A stretch of DNA of 64,000 nt from NCBI RefSeq assembly GCF_024385575.1, contig NZ_JANFMV010000001.1:1517681-1581680 (forward strand). The letters are read 5' to 3'. A program made the translations under genes and the position numbers. Positions 1 through 8,201 of the stretch are shown piece by piece. Every line of letters starts with the position of its first letter. Position 1 is the stretch's first letter. The DNA comes from Rhizobium sp. NRK18. Lineage in GTDB: Bacteria; Pseudomonadota; Alphaproteobacteria; Rhizobiales; Rhizobiaceae. A model generated the notes under the pieces. That model ran no database searches. It was not told the DNA's origin and was given only the letters and a program-made list of their open reading frames with translations.

Positions 1-491
1 CAGAGTTCGCCATTGATGAAGTTGGCGATACGGCCGAAGAAAAGGCCGATCGGCACGACGGCCGACACGGTGTCGAAGAGGCTCCAGGCGGGAATGGCGT
101 TGTTGCGGGCAAACAGCAGCATGGCGATCAGCGTGCCGGTCAAGCCACCGTGGAAGGACATGCCGCCGTTCCAGATTTCCAGCGCCCTGAGCGGATTGGC
201 CAGCACCGACGGCAGGTCGTAGAAAAGGATGTAGCCGATACGGCCGCCGAGCACGATGCCGAGCGCCACCCACAGGATGAAATCGTCGAGCTGCTCCGCC
301 GTCAGCGGGGCCTTGTCACCAGCCCAAAGCCGGTTGTTCTTCGCCAGCTGGCGCGCGTAATACCAGCCACCCATGATGCCGGCCACATAGGCGAGGCCGT
401 ACCAGTGAATCGGGATCGGACCGAGCCGGATGGCGACCGGGTCGATGTTGGGGAAATTGATCAGTGCTAAGGCGTTGGCAATTAACAGCAA
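1..491 (-). CDS. lgt: Prolipoprotein diacylglyceryl transferase, C-terminus cut by window edge
   Basis: Lgt is an inner-membrane enzyme that moves a diacylglyceryl group from phosphatidylglycerol to the lipobox cysteine of prolipoproteins, the first step of lipoprotein maturation. The translated minus strand reads INFPNIDPVAIRLGP, then HWYGLAYVAG, GGRIGYILFYD, MSFHGGLTG and finally GRIANFINGELW, which are the family's conserved blocks in order. About 163 residues are present and the rest lies beyond base 1. No ATG occurs in this frame after the in-frame TGA near 528; the best start I see is TTG at 491, with only a weak purine-rich stretch before it, so the start is uncertain. It is divergent from ubiK. 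Confidence 0.9.
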   Translation of the reverse strand, partial: MLLIANALALINFPNIDPVAIRLGPIPIHWYGLAYVAGIMGGWYYARQLAKNNRLWAGDKAPLTAEQLDDFILWVALGIVLGGRIGYILFYDLPSVLANPLRALEIWNGGMSFHGGLTGTLIAMLLFARNNAIPAWSLFDTVSAVVPIGLFFGRIANFINGEL

Positions 492-710
492 ATTGATGAT
501 CCGTCCGGTTTGCGCGGAACATGCCGCTCAATGTCTGTCTGGTCAAGGCGAATCTTTACGCAGTCAAAGATGTCCGAAGCTTGGCGAATGGCCGGTTTGC
601 CTGATTTGTCTTGCAACCTTCATGACGGCGTCTTACCTGATAGAAAGAGCATTATCCCATGGCCCCCGCACGCGGGAGGTCTTTCGCGGCACGCCGAGAG
701 GAGCACGAAG

Positions 711-971
711 ATGTCGACCGGACAGAACCGTTTCATGGATGAATTCGCCAAGCTGATGACCGATGCGGCGGGCGCCGCGCAGGGCCTCGGCAAGGAGGTC
801 GAAACGATGTTTCATACCCAGGCCGAGCGTTGGGCAAACAGCATGAACCTCGTCAAGCGCGAGGAGTTCGAAGCGGTGAAGGAGATGGCGGTCAAGGCGC
901 GTGAGGAAAACGACGCGTTGGCGGCCCGCATCGACGCCCTTGAAAAGCGGCTTGAGGCTGCCGGCAAGTAA
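711..971 (+). CDS. ubiK: UbiK/BMFP-family ubiquinone biosynthesis accessory factor
   Basis: This 86-residue protein belongs to the BMFP (YqiC/UbiK) family. In enterobacteria UbiK binds UbiJ and helps the soluble ubiquinone-biosynthesis complex under aerobic growth. The N-terminal half (about residues 1-45) is amphipathic. The C-terminal half, from VKREEFEAVKEMAVKAREEN onward, is a coiled coil with heptad-spaced leucines, as expected of this trimer-forming family. The ATG at 711 has a GAGAGGAG site 8 to 10 bases upstream, which rules out the longer reading frame that opens further 5'. It is divergent from lgt and is followed by a strong terminator. Confidence 0.82.
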   Translation: MSTGQNRFMDEFAKLMTDAAGAAQGLGKEVETMFHTQAERWANSMNLVKREEFEAVKEMAVKAREENDALAARIDALEKRLEAAGK

Positions 972-1002
972 GGCCGGTCTCTTCACCTTCACGCACTTGT
1001 CG

Positions 1003-1033
1003 AATGGCCGGAGGTAAAATCCCGGCCATTTTT
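1003..1033 (+). terminator. Rho-independent terminator after ubiK
   Basis: Inverted repeat AATGGCCGG (1003-1011) and CCGGCCATT (1022-1030) is followed at once by a T run. It sits 32 bases after the ubiK stop. Confidence 0.85.
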
Positions 1034-1422
1034 CGTTTCCGGAACACTATTCCACAGGACACGGCCGCCGCCGCCCGATTCCCGAACCTTTTCAAGGATT
1101 TTATTTCGGCCCTGTGGACAGCCCCAAAAAACGCAATTGCCTGAATCCCTTATGAGTCAGGTTTGAAACCTCGTCCCAAGCGGGAATAGGGGGTTTGGGT
1201 GCAAAAGCCCGGGCAAGGGGCTGTTCCACTGACTCCGCCATTATATGCTGATTTTAAATGATGATTCGAAACGGTCTTGGTCAGTTCCGGGCATGCTCTG
1301 CCGCCTAGGCTCGATTCCGTCGGACAATCATCGCGGGAAAGTTTCCGGTCAGTTGTATGAGCGTCCTTCAGTTTGTCCGCAAACCCGAAGAGCCACAATC
1401 ATTCCGGTCAAGAAGGTGCTGC
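1034..1422. other. Intergenic region between ubiK terminator and ybjN-like gene
   Basis: This stretch of 389 bases has no credible gene. The local reading frames on both strands have no ribosome site and no family resemblance. It should carry the promoter of the YbjN-like gene at 1423, but I see no convincing -35/-10 pair. Confidence 0.4.
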
Positions 1423-1923
1423 ATGAGCCTTGTGGATTTTGAAATTGAACGCCATTCAAATCCGGTCGACATGATCGAATTTGTCGCCTCGAACAACGAC
1501 TGGTCGTTCGAGCGTTCCGGAGAGGACGAGATCGCCATGACCGTCGAGGGTCGCTGGGCGGACTACCACGTGTCCTTCTCCTGGATGGAAGAGTTCGAAG
1601 CCCTGCATATTGCCAGCGCCTTCGACATCAAGGTCCCCGAGAGCCGGGTCAACGAGGTCATCCGGCTTTTGTCGCACATCAACGGCCAGGTGCTGATGGG
1701 CCACTTCGACTTGTGGCGCAATGAGGACGTCGTGATCTTCCGGCAGTCCCTTCTGCTGTCTGGCGGAGCAGAGCCGACCAACCAGCAGGTCGAGGTTCTG
1801 CTTTCGAATGCGCTCGAGACCTGCGAAGCCTATTTCCAGGCCTTCCAGTTCGTCGTCTGGTCCGGCATGGATGCGGCGAGCGCCATGGCAGCGGTGCTGT
1901 TCGAGACCGTCGGCGAAGCCTGA
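1423..1923 (+). CDS. YbjN domain-containing protein
   Basis: A 166-residue soluble acidic protein of the YbjN family, whose fold resembles type III secretion chaperones and whose members in enterobacteria affect stress and motility. The protein starts MSLVDFEIERHSNP and contains the family's typical blocks DMIEFVASNNDWSFER, WADYHVSFSWMEE and NEVIRLLSHINGQVLMGHFD. The ATG at 1423 is preceded by AAGAAGGTGCTGC; the longer frame opening at 1357 adds 22 residues of unrelated composition and is rejected. It is transcribed toward the CsaA-like gene 148 bases later. The exact biochemical role is not known for rhizobial members. Confidence 0.8.
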   Translation: MSLVDFEIERHSNPVDMIEFVASNNDWSFERSGEDEIAMTVEGRWADYHVSFSWMEEFEALHIASAFDIKVPESRVNEVIRLLSHINGQVLMGHFDLWRNEDVVIFRQSLLLSGGAEPTNQQVEVLLSNALETCEAYFQAFQFVVWSGMDAASAMAAVLFETVGEA

Positions 1924-2071
1924 GCAGGGCAAGTTTTTCCGGCCTCAAAAGGCCGGCACATGCATGCGGGGCCGCGGTCGGGGGACAGCGGCTCCGTTTT
2001 CGTTTCGGGCGGGCTTTGCCGTTCGCCGTCTCCGTTGCTATGACGGTCCTTTCGATGAAGGAGCGATTTTG

Positions 2072-2413
2072 ATGAGCGAACAGATTTCATATGCGGATTT
2101 CGAGCGCGTCGACATTCGGGTCGGCACCGTGCTGGAGGCATCGGATTTTCCCGAAGCCCGCAAGCCGGCCATCAAGCTGAAGATCGATTTCGGACCGGAG
2201 ATCGGCGTGAAGCGTTCGTCCGCCCAGATCACGGTGCACTACAAGCCGGAAGACCTTGTCGGTCGGCAGGTGCTCGGTGTGGTCAATTTTCCGCCGCGCC
2301 AGATCGGTCCCTTCATGTCGGAAGTCCTCACACTGGGCTTTGCGGACGACAAGGGCGCGATCGTGCTCGCAGCCTCCGACAAGCCGGTGCCGAACGGCGA
2401 AAAGCTGATGTGA
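2072..2413 (+). CDS. csaA: CsaA-type tRNA-binding domain protein
   Basis: This 113-residue single-domain protein has the OB-fold tRNA-binding domain of CsaA, described as a chaperone-like tRNA-binding protein. Family blocks visible are FERVDIRVGTVLEA near the N-terminus, ARKPAIKLKIDFG, and the C-terminal VVNFPPRQIGPFMSEVLTLGF. Its length equals that of typical stand-alone CsaA. The ATG at 2072 follows GAAGGAG at 2057-2063. The longer upstream frame runs through the preceding intergenic region and is not used. It converges with the histidine kinase gene, whose stop lies 13 bases away, and I see no obvious terminator in that short gap. Confidence 0.87.
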   Translation: MSEQISYADFERVDIRVGTVLEASDFPEARKPAIKLKIDFGPEIGVKRSSAQITVHYKPEDLVGRQVLGVVNFPPRQIGPFMSEVLTLGFADDKGAIVLAASDKPVPNGEKLM

Positions 2414-2425
2414 GCGGCAACCGCC

Positions 2426-3802
2426 CTACAGCGGAATCTTGATGACGGCGCGCAGGCCGCCGAGCGGGCTGTCGCCAAGCGTGACATTTCCGCCGTGGGC
2501 GCGGGCGATGTCGCGGGCGATGGTCAGGCCGAGGCCCGTGCCGGATGCGTCGAGATTGCGGGCCTCGTCCATGCGGAAGAATGGCTTGAACACATCTTCG
2601 CGCGTTTCCGCCGGAATGCCCGGGCCATCGTCATCGAAGGTGACCGTCAGCCATTTCTCGCTGTGTACCGCCTTGATCGTCAGGTGGTTGGCGTAGCGGC
2701 GCGCATTGCCTGCGAGATTGGATACGAGCCGGCTGAAGGCGTTCGGCTTGACGACAATCCTGCCGCCGCCTTCGATTTCATAGTCCAGGCTGCGGCCATG
2801 CAGTTCCGCCTCGTATTGCAGGCGCGAGAACATCTCGTCCAGATCCACTTCCGCGGCATCCTCGGCGACTTCGCCGCGGGCAAAATCGAGATAGCCCTCG
2901 AGCATGGTTTGCATGTCCTCGATGTCCTGATGCAAGGGCTTGAGATCAGGATGATCGCCGGCCAGCGCCAGTTGCAGCTTGAAGCGGGTGAGGATGGTGC
3001 GAAGGTCATGGCTGACGCCTGAGAGCATGGCGGTGCGCTGCTCCAGCTGCCGTTCGATACGCTCGCGCATCAGCAGGAAGGCAAGGCCGGCGCGGCGGAT
3101 CTCGTCGGCACCGCGCGGAACGTAGCCGGGGATCTTCTGGCCCTTGCCGAAGCTTTCGGCGGCCTTCGCCAATGTCAGGATCGGGCGGATCTGACCGCGC
3201 AGGAACAGAATGGCGATGGTGATCAGCACCAGTGAGGTGGAAACCATCCAGACCAGGAAGATGTGGCTGTTGGACGCGTAGGTTCGGTAGCGGTCGACAC
3301 TGACCTTCAGGACCCGGTCGCCGAGCTTGATGCGAATGTCGACCCGCTTCGGGTCGCTGAAGGTGTCGACCCAGAATGGCTTGCGGATCTTTTCGCTGAT
3401 GTTCTGGCTCAGCACTTCGTCCAGCAGCGAAAAGAACGGCTTGTGCTGAACCGGCGGCAGTTTGCCACCTTCTTCAATGGAAATGGTGAGGTTGAGATCG
3501 GTTCTGGCAATGCTGATGAGCCGTGCGTAATTGCTGCCCGGCGGCATGTCTTCCAGCAACTCGACGACCGCTGCGATGTCGCCGGTGACGGCATCCGAAA
3601 GCCGGGAGGTCACGAGTTGCCAGTGGCGCTCGAAGAAGACCGCAGCCACCACGGTCTGAAGGAGCACCATCGGCAGGATGATGATCAGCAGTGAGCGCCC
3701 GTAAAGCCCCGTCGGCAGCCTTCGGCGCAGCCAGATACTGATGGCTTTCAAGCCGGTATGGCGACTGCCGAATTCGCTTCTGAGGAAATCGAAATTTGCC
3801 AT
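2426..3802 (-). CDS. Sensor histidine kinase, EnvZ-like
   Basis: A 458-residue inner-membrane sensor kinase. Transmembrane segments are near residues 36-57 and 181-202 and enclose a periplasmic sensor domain of about 125 residues. A HAMP linker follows, then the H-box with His265 (SGVSHDLRTILTRF), the N-box Asn366 (NLAGNA), DDDGPG at 390-395 and GTGLGL at 421-426. All catalytic motifs are intact. It lies 30 bases downstream of its response regulator and probably phosphorylates it. The organisation resembles OmpR/EnvZ. The signal sensed is unknown. Confidence 0.88.
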   Translation of the reverse strand: MANFDFLRSEFGSRHTGLKAISIWLRRRLPTGLYGRSLLIIILPMVLLQTVVAAVFFERHWQLVTSRLSDAVTGDIAAVVELLEDMPPGSNYARLISIARTDLNLTISIEEGGKLPPVQHKPFFSLLDEVLSQNISEKIRKPFWVDTFSDPKRVDIRIKLGDRVLKVSVDRYRTYASNSHIFLVWMVSTSLVLITIAILFLRGQIRPILTLAKAAESFGKGQKIPGYVPRGADEIRRAGLAFLLMRERIERQLEQRTAMLSGVSHDLRTILTRFKLQLALAGDHPDLKPLHQDIEDMQTMLEGYLDFARGEVAEDAAEVDLDEMFSRLQYEAELHGRSLDYEIEGGGRIVVKPNAFSRLVSNLAGNARRYANHLTIKAVHSEKWLTVTFDDDGPGIPAETREDVFKPFFRMDEARNLDASGTGLGLTIARDIARAHGGNVTLGDSPLGGLRAVIKIPL

Positions 3803-3832
3803 GATCTGTTGCGCGGTGATCCTGTCGGAGGC

Positions 3833-4540
3833 CTAGTCGATGGTCAGTCTATAGCCGATGCCGCGCACCGTCTGCAGCCATGTGGGATTGGCGGGATCGT
3901 CCTCGATCTTGCGCCGGAGCCGGTTGATCTGGACGTCGATCGTCCGTTCGCCGACCGAGACGTCTTCGCCGATCAGCTCGTGGCGGGGTACCGTTTCGCC
4001 GGCGCGGCTGGCGAAGATCACCATGATGTCCTGCTCGCGATCGGTCAGCCGTATCGTCTCGCCGCCTTTCTTCAGTTCGCGGCGAACGAGCGAGAACGTG
4101 TAGGGACCGAAGATCACCTGTTCGATCTTGGGGGCGCCGGACGGCATGTTGCGCTTGAGGATGTTGCGGATGCGCAGGACCAGTTCGCGCGGGTCGAAGG
4201 GTTTGGGCAGATAGTCGTCGGCACCGGCCTGCAGTCCGGCGACGCGCGCCTCCGCTTCGGCAAGCGCGGTGAGCATCAGGATCGGAACCTGGCCGCGGTC
4301 CTTAAGGGATTCGGTCAGTTTCAGTCCCGTCTCGCCCGGCATCATGATGTCCATGATGATGAGGTCGAATTCGAGACCTTCCAGCTTGCGGCGGGCCTCG
4401 GCGGCGCTGCCGGCCACGGTGACCCGGAAGCCGTTTTCTCCGAGATAACGGCTGAGCAGGTCGCGGATGCGCGTGTCGTCGTCAACAATCAGAAGGTGAG
4501 GGGCGTCGTCCATGATGTCGGTTTTCACTTTCGCATTCAA
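3833..4540 (-). CDS. OmpR-family response regulator
   Basis: A 235-residue two-domain regulator. The receiver has the acidic pocket DDD at 20-22, the phosphoacceptor Asp64 in IIMDIMMPG, Thr91 and Lys113 (LPKPFD). The C-terminal winged helix-turn-helix (about 140-232) contains LTDREQDIMVIFA and the closing TVRGIGYRL motif. The ATG at 4540 is preceded by GAGAGGAG; an internal ATG at 4513 lacks a good site. It sits between a MarR gene (27-base gap) and the histidine kinase (30-base gap), so the three genes probably form one transcript. Confidence 0.9.
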   Translation of the reverse strand: MNAKVKTDIMDDAPHLLIVDDDTRIRDLLSRYLGENGFRVTVAGSAAEARRKLEGLEFDLIIMDIMMPGETGLKLTESLKDRGQVPILMLTALAEAEARVAGLQAGADDYLPKPFDPRELVLRIRNILKRNMPSGAPKIEQVIFGPYTFSLVRRELKKGGETIRLTDREQDIMVIFASRAGETVPRHELIGEDVSVGERTIDVQINRLRRKIEDDPANPTWLQTVRGIGYRLTID

Positions 4541-4567
4541 TTCACCGGCTCCTCTCGCCGAACTGCC

Positions 4568-5098
4568 TCAATCCCGAAGGCCCTTCAGGAAGCCGACCAC
4601 ATGCTTGCGGCTGTCGGCGGGCAGGGCATCCAGCGCCCTGGCGATCCGGGCAGATTGCGGCGCGGCGAGCGCGATGGCGAGTTCTTTGCCTGCAAGCGTC
4701 GTGTAGAGACGCCGCTGGCGGCGGTCCTCGGGACCGTTCAACTGGCGGACATAGCCGCCGTCAAGCAACTGCTTGAGAACGCGCGCCAGGCTCTGCTTGG
4801 TGATCTTCAGCGTATCCAGGAGATCGGCGACCGTCATGCCGGGATTGCGGTTGACGAAGTGGATGACGCGGTGATGCGCCCGGCCGAAACCCTTCTGCTC
4901 GAGGATGGCGTCAGGATCCGACGTGAAGTCGCGATAGGCGAAAAACAGAAGTTCGATGATCTCGAAGTCGATGCCGCCGCCATCCGCGGATGGCGCGGGT
5001 GTGATCTCATCGGCGGATGTCTTCTTGGTCAGTGCTGCTGGCACCTGATTTTCCTTTTTCTTTTTGCCGTGCGGTCGCGAATATAGCCTATTCACCAT
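4568..5098 (-). CDS. MarR-family transcriptional regulator
   Basis: A winged-helix MarR-type regulator of about 176 residues from the ATG at 5098. A basic, disordered N-terminal tail (about 45 residues, Lys-rich then Ala/Pro-rich) precedes IDFEIIELLFFAYRDF. The DNA-binding part includes GFGRAHHRVIHFVNRNPGMTV, then LKITKQSLARVLKQLLDGG and the wing GPEDRRQRRLY. It is the first gene of a MarR-response regulator-kinase operon, which suggests it modulates the same regulon. An alternative start at 5134 would add 12 residues. Neither start has a strong ribosome site, so the N-terminus is uncertain. Confidence 0.82.
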   Translation of the reverse strand: MVNRLYSRPHGKKKKENQVPAALTKKTSADEITPAPSADGGGIDFEIIELLFFAYRDFTSDPDAILEQKGFGRAHHRVIHFVNRNPGMTVADLLDTLKITKQSLARVLKQLLDGGYVRQLNGPEDRRQRRLYTTLAGKELAIALAAPQSARIARALDALPADSRKHVVGFLKGLRD

Positions 5099-5125
5099 CG
5101 GATTGCCGGTGCCAAGTCCGCGTTC

Positions 5126-5154
5126 TTGACACATTTTTTTAAAGCCTGTTACAG
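5126..5154 (+). promoter_or_regulatory. Candidate sigma-70 promoter of the metallo-hydrolase gene
   Basis: A perfect -35 TTGACA (5126-5131) is followed after 17 bases by TTACAG (5149-5154), a weak -10. It lies 62 bases upstream of the ATG at 5216. Sequence-only call. Confidence 0.35.
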
Positions 5155-5215
5155 CCTCGGGCTCAACGCGGCCGCGCCGTTCCCGTCAATGCCGACAGAT
5201 CTGGAAGGATATTCC

Positions 5216-5863
5216 ATGGGCATGCTTCAGGCAGGCATCATCCCCGTTACACCGTTTCAGCAGAATTGCACCATCCTTTTCGACATGGAGACCAAGCATG
5301 GCGTTGTCGTCGATCCGGGCGGTGATGTCGAGGTGATCCTGCAGACCGTGCAGGAAAACGGCATCACGCTGGAGGCGATCTGGCTGACCCACGGCCATAT
5401 CGACCATGCCGGCGGTGCCGAAGAACTGAAGGAGGCCCTCGGCATCAAGATTATCGGTCCGCACAAGGACGACCTGCCGCTGCTCAGCCGGCTGGAAGAC
5501 CAGGCGAAGATGTTCAACGTACCGATGGCAGTCAGGAACGTCACGCCGGACCGCTGGCTCGACGATGGCGACACGGTGTCGTTCGGCGACCATTCCTTCG
5601 AAGTCTTCCATTGCCCCGGCCACGCACCGGGTCATGTGATCTTCTTCAACCGGGAGCAGAATTTCGCCCATCTCGGCGATGTGCTGTTTTCCGGCTCGAT
5701 CGGTCGAACCGATCTGCCGGGCGGAAACCACCAGCAGCTTCTCGATTCGATCCGCGACAAGGTGCTGCCGCTCGGCGATGACGTCGGCTTCATCTGCGGT
5801 CACGGGCCTGGTGGCCGCATCGGCGACGAGCGGCGGACCAACCCGTTTCTGAAGGGCATCTGA
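5216..5863 (+). CDS. MBL-fold metallo-hydrolase (glyoxalase II-like)
   Basis: A 215-residue cytoplasmic metallo-beta-lactamase-fold enzyme. The metal-binding motif THGHIDHAGG supplies His59, His61, Asp63 and His64, with further ligands expected at HCPGHAPGH, GDVLFSGSIGRTD and CGHGPGG. The overall arrangement is that of the YcbL/GloB-like group, which hydrolyses thioesters such as S-lactoylglutathione; substrate assignment here is inference. The ATG at 5216 has GGAAGGAT just upstream, while the longer frame from 5126 would start inside the promoter. It is divergent from the MarR operon and followed by a bidirectional hairpin. Confidence 0.85.
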   Translation: MGMLQAGIIPVTPFQQNCTILFDMETKHGVVVDPGGDVEVILQTVQENGITLEAIWLTHGHIDHAGGAEELKEALGIKIIGPHKDDLPLLSRLEDQAKMFNVPMAVRNVTPDRWLDDGDTVSFGDHSFEVFHCPGHAPGHVIFFNREQNFAHLGDVLFSGSIGRTDLPGGNHQQLLDSIRDKVLPLGDDVGFICGHGPGGRIGDERRTNPFLKGI

Positions 5864-5883
5864 CCTCTGCCGGCTACAAACAA

Positions 5884-5907
5884 AAATGCGCCCGGGAGGG
5901 CGCATTT
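5884..5907. terminator. Bidirectional terminator hairpin
   Basis: AAATGCGCCC (5884-5893) and GGGCGCATTT (5898-5907) with a 4-base loop, A-rich on the left and T-rich on the right. It serves the two convergent genes around it. Confidence 0.8.
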
Positions 5908-5936
5908 CCGATAATTCCGATGGTGGTCCGACCTGA

Positions 5937-6371
5937 TCAGCCGCCGGCTTCGCAGAAATGGCTGCGGCCGTCATAGCCGATATAGGTGCCGGTGCGGGCG
6001 TTGAACGACCGGTAGCGGTCGGAGCAGTACTCATACCAGGCGGACGTCCAGGGCTCGAGATCGGCCTCCGGGGCGCTGTAGCGGCGGGGCGAAACCGGAT
6101 AGTAGTCGGGATCATAGGCCGGCGGCGGCGGTGCGACGACAGGGCCTTCCAGGTAGTCCCGGTTGACGTAGCGCGGCTGGTTCAATGCGTTCGACAGGAT
6201 CACTCCTGCTGCAAGTCCGGCGACGCCGGCGGCAACGGCCCGGCCGCCATCGTCGTGGTGACGATGATGGCGATGGCGCCAGTAATCGTCGGCATAGGAC
6301 GGCGCAAATGAGGAAAGGGTCGCAGCGATCGCTGTCGCGCTGATGATTGTGATTTTTGCAAGCTTGTTCAT
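5937..6371 (-). CDS. BA14K-family secreted protein
   Basis: A 144-residue exported protein. The N-terminus MNKLAKITIISATAIAATL followed by SFAPSYA is a Sec signal peptide. The mature part starts with a His-rich stretch (WRHRHHRHHDD), then a glycine/alanine segment that may be membrane-associated, a Pro/Tyr-rich linker, and the C-terminal BA14K signature with CSDRYRSFNARTGTYIGYDG and the final Cys. This family, first seen as a Brucella immunoreactive protein, is typical of Rhizobiales; a lectin-like role was proposed. The ATG at 6371 follows AGAGGAAGC; the ATG at 6389 has a poorer site. Confidence 0.85.
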   Translation of the reverse strand: MNKLAKITIISATAIAATLSSFAPSYADDYWRHRHHRHHDDGGRAVAAGVAGLAAGVILSNALNQPRYVNRDYLEGPVVAPPPPAYDPDYYPVSPRRYSAPEADLEPWTSAWYEYCSDRYRSFNARTGTYIGYDGRSHFCEAGG

Positions 6372-6458
6372 TTTCAGCTTCCTCTTCATGTGCGGACCAA
6401 TCGGTACCGCCGATGATTGAAGACTAGCGATTTGAAGCTGAATGTAACCTGAACGAAA

Positions 6459-6482
6459 AACCCGGCAGGTGAGTGCCGGGTT
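6459..6482 (-). terminator. Terminator of cspA
   Basis: AACCCGGCA and TGCCGGGTT form a 9-bp stem with a 6-base loop. On the minus strand it is followed by a T run, 27 bases after the cspA stop. Confidence 0.88.
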
Positions 6483-6508
6483 CTGAAGCGTTCAAACCGA
6501 TCGGCTGA

Positions 6509-6724
6509 TCAAGCCTCGATCTGCAGGTTTACGGCCTTCGGGCCTTTCCCGCGGCGGTCCGGCTCGGTTTCGAAGCTGACCTTCTGGTTTTCGGTAAGTC
6601 CTGTCAGGCCGGAAGCCTGGACAGCGGAAATGTGAACAAAGATGTCGGCGCCACCCTTGTCCGGCTTGATGAAGCCGAAGCCTTTTTCAGTATTGAAGAA
6701 TTTTACGGTGCCAGTCTCGGCCAT
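6509..6724 (-). CDS. cspA: Cold shock protein
   Basis: A 71-residue single cold-shock domain. RNP1 is KGFGFI and RNP2 is DIFVHIS, so the nucleic-acid-binding face is intact. It probably melts RNA structure as a chaperone; some rhizobial paralogues are not cold-inducible, so induction should not be assumed. The gene has a long purine-rich ribosome site (GGAGAGAAAAGGA) 9 bases before the ATG. The transcript's 5' region carries a compact hairpin at 6786-6803. It is monocistronic, with its own terminator. Confidence 0.93.
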   Translation of the reverse strand: MAETGTVKFFNTEKGFGFIKPDKGGADIFVHISAVQASGLTGLTENQKVSFETEPDRRGKGPKAVNLQIEA

Positions 6725-7144
6725 GCGTCAGGTCCTTTTCTCTCCGCCAGTCCAGAAATAGGCGGCATTGCATCATTGCATTTGACCCCTTTCTTCAAAG
6801 GGGCGCGGGCAGGCAGTTCTTGATTACGGAGTGGAAAGGGCCTGTGTTTTTACCGCGGTCAGTGACTGGCGTTGACATCATCGACATCATCAAAGCGTTT
6901 CGTCTTTCAGCCGCCCGGAGATTTTGCGTTTCCGGTGCGCGTGATTATAGGTCTTCCCGTGTTCGCAAAATGCCCGAACCGCGACAGATTGTCGTGTTTA
7001 TCCGCCTTTGGCAAGTGAAACTTTTCTTAAATGACGCAGTTGAAACCCTTGGATTACAGGGGTTTGAAGCAACGGAGCCGAAAATAGTCGCTCCTTTGTG
7101 TCGAAACGGTACGACCGCCGCCGGGTTAACTTGCCAATCGCGAT
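6725..7144. other. Intergenic region upstream of cspA with a leader hairpin
   Basis: In the 420 bases between cspA and the EamA gene the clearest structure is CCCCTTT-CTTC-AAAGGGG at 6786-6803, about 60 bases upstream of the cspA ATG and so possibly in its 5' UTR. A 117-codon frame at 6820-7173 on the plus strand lacks family resemblance and a ribosome site, and I do not call it. Confidence 0.45.
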
Positions 7145-8035
7145 TCAGGCAGGCGCGCTTCGCCGCCGCGTGAGCTCCGGCACAATTTCTACGATCAGCA
7201 TCGCCGTGAAGATGATCGCGCAGCCGAAATAGCCTGTCGTGGTCAGCTTTTCACCGAGGAATATCGCGCCGGCGGCGGCCGCAAACAGGGATTCCGAGGA
7301 CAGGAATATCGCCGCCTGCGGAGCGGTCGTGTAGCGCTGGCCGATGACCTGAAGGACGAAGGCGAGACCCGACGAGAACAAGCCGGAATAGATGACCTCG
7401 GGCAGGGCTTCCGTCAGGCCCTTGATATCTATCGGTTCGGTGACATAGGCGATCGCAAGGCCGAGCACGGCGCAGACGGTGAACTGGATGCAGGACAGCA
7501 GCAGCGGCCGCCCGTGCCGTTCGAGGAAGAAGCCGATCAGCGTGACCTGAATGGCCCAGAAGACACCGCAGATGATGGTGAGAACGTCGCCGCTGTTCAG
7601 CGCGCCGAGATCGCCACCGCTCAAGAGATAAATGCCGGACACCGCCATCACGGCCGCCGGCCAGATGATCCAGTGCGGCTTGCGGCGCAGGAAGACGACG
7701 AAGAGAATGGGGACGATGATGACGTAGAGCCCGGTCAGGAAGCCGGAATTGGTCACCGACGTCGTCAGAAGGCCGAACTGCTGCGTTGCCGCGCCGCCGA
7801 ACAGGGCGAGACCGATCAGGATGAAGGCCCGGATTGCCTTTGGTCCGGCCGGCGCCTCGGCCTTGCGGGCTTCGCGGATGACGAAAGGGACCGTGGCGAG
7901 CGCCGCGATCGCGAACCGGAGGCCGATGAACCACATGGCGCCCAGCGTCTCCATGGCCGTTGCCTGGGCGACGAAGCCTCCACCCCAGACGGCGGCGGCA
8001 ATCAACAGGACGATGTTGGCCTGAATACGGGACAT
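7145..8035 (-). CDS. EamA/DMT-family transporter
   Basis: A 296-residue inner-membrane protein of the drug/metabolite transporter superfamily with ten predicted transmembrane helices in two EamA repeats. The first begins ANIVLLIAAAVWGGGFVAQ and the second includes SGDVLTIICGVFWAIQVTLIG. Typical family features are AAVWGGGF in helix 1 and the late SSESLFAAAAGAIFLGE segment. The ATG at 8035 follows a perfect GGAGG, so the longer frame to 8155 is not used. Substrate is unknown; relatives export amino acids or metabolites. It is co-directional with the sugar dehydrogenase, 166 bases upstream. Confidence 0.87.
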   Translation of the reverse strand: MSRIQANIVLLIAAAVWGGGFVAQATAMETLGAMWFIGLRFAIAALATVPFVIREARKAEAPAGPKAIRAFILIGLALFGGAATQQFGLLTTSVTNSGFLTGLYVIIVPILFVVFLRRKPHWIIWPAAVMAVSGIYLLSGGDLGALNSGDVLTIICGVFWAIQVTLIGFFLERHGRPLLLSCIQFTVCAVLGLAIAYVTEPIDIKGLTEALPEVIYSGLFSSGLAFVLQVIGQRYTTAPQAAIFLSSESLFAAAAGAIFLGEKLTTTGYFGCAIIFTAMLIVEIVPELTRRRSAPA

Positions 8036-8201
8036 TTGCGACCTCCAAGAAACAAATAGCGGTCCGTTCCGGATACAGGGGGGACGGCTCCGAATGTCAT
8101 TCCGTTGTCGAACAGGAAGAGGCCGAGCGATATCAGTTGGCCACAGCCGCGGCAAGAACCGGGCCTGCCGCCGGATGCAAAATCGTCGATGGGGTCAAAC
8201 T

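Noticed and set aside
6820..7173. 117-codon plus-strand frame between cspA and the EamA gene
   Set aside because: No ribosome site, no family resemblance, and it runs into the 3' end of the EamA gene on the other strand. Treated as intergenic.
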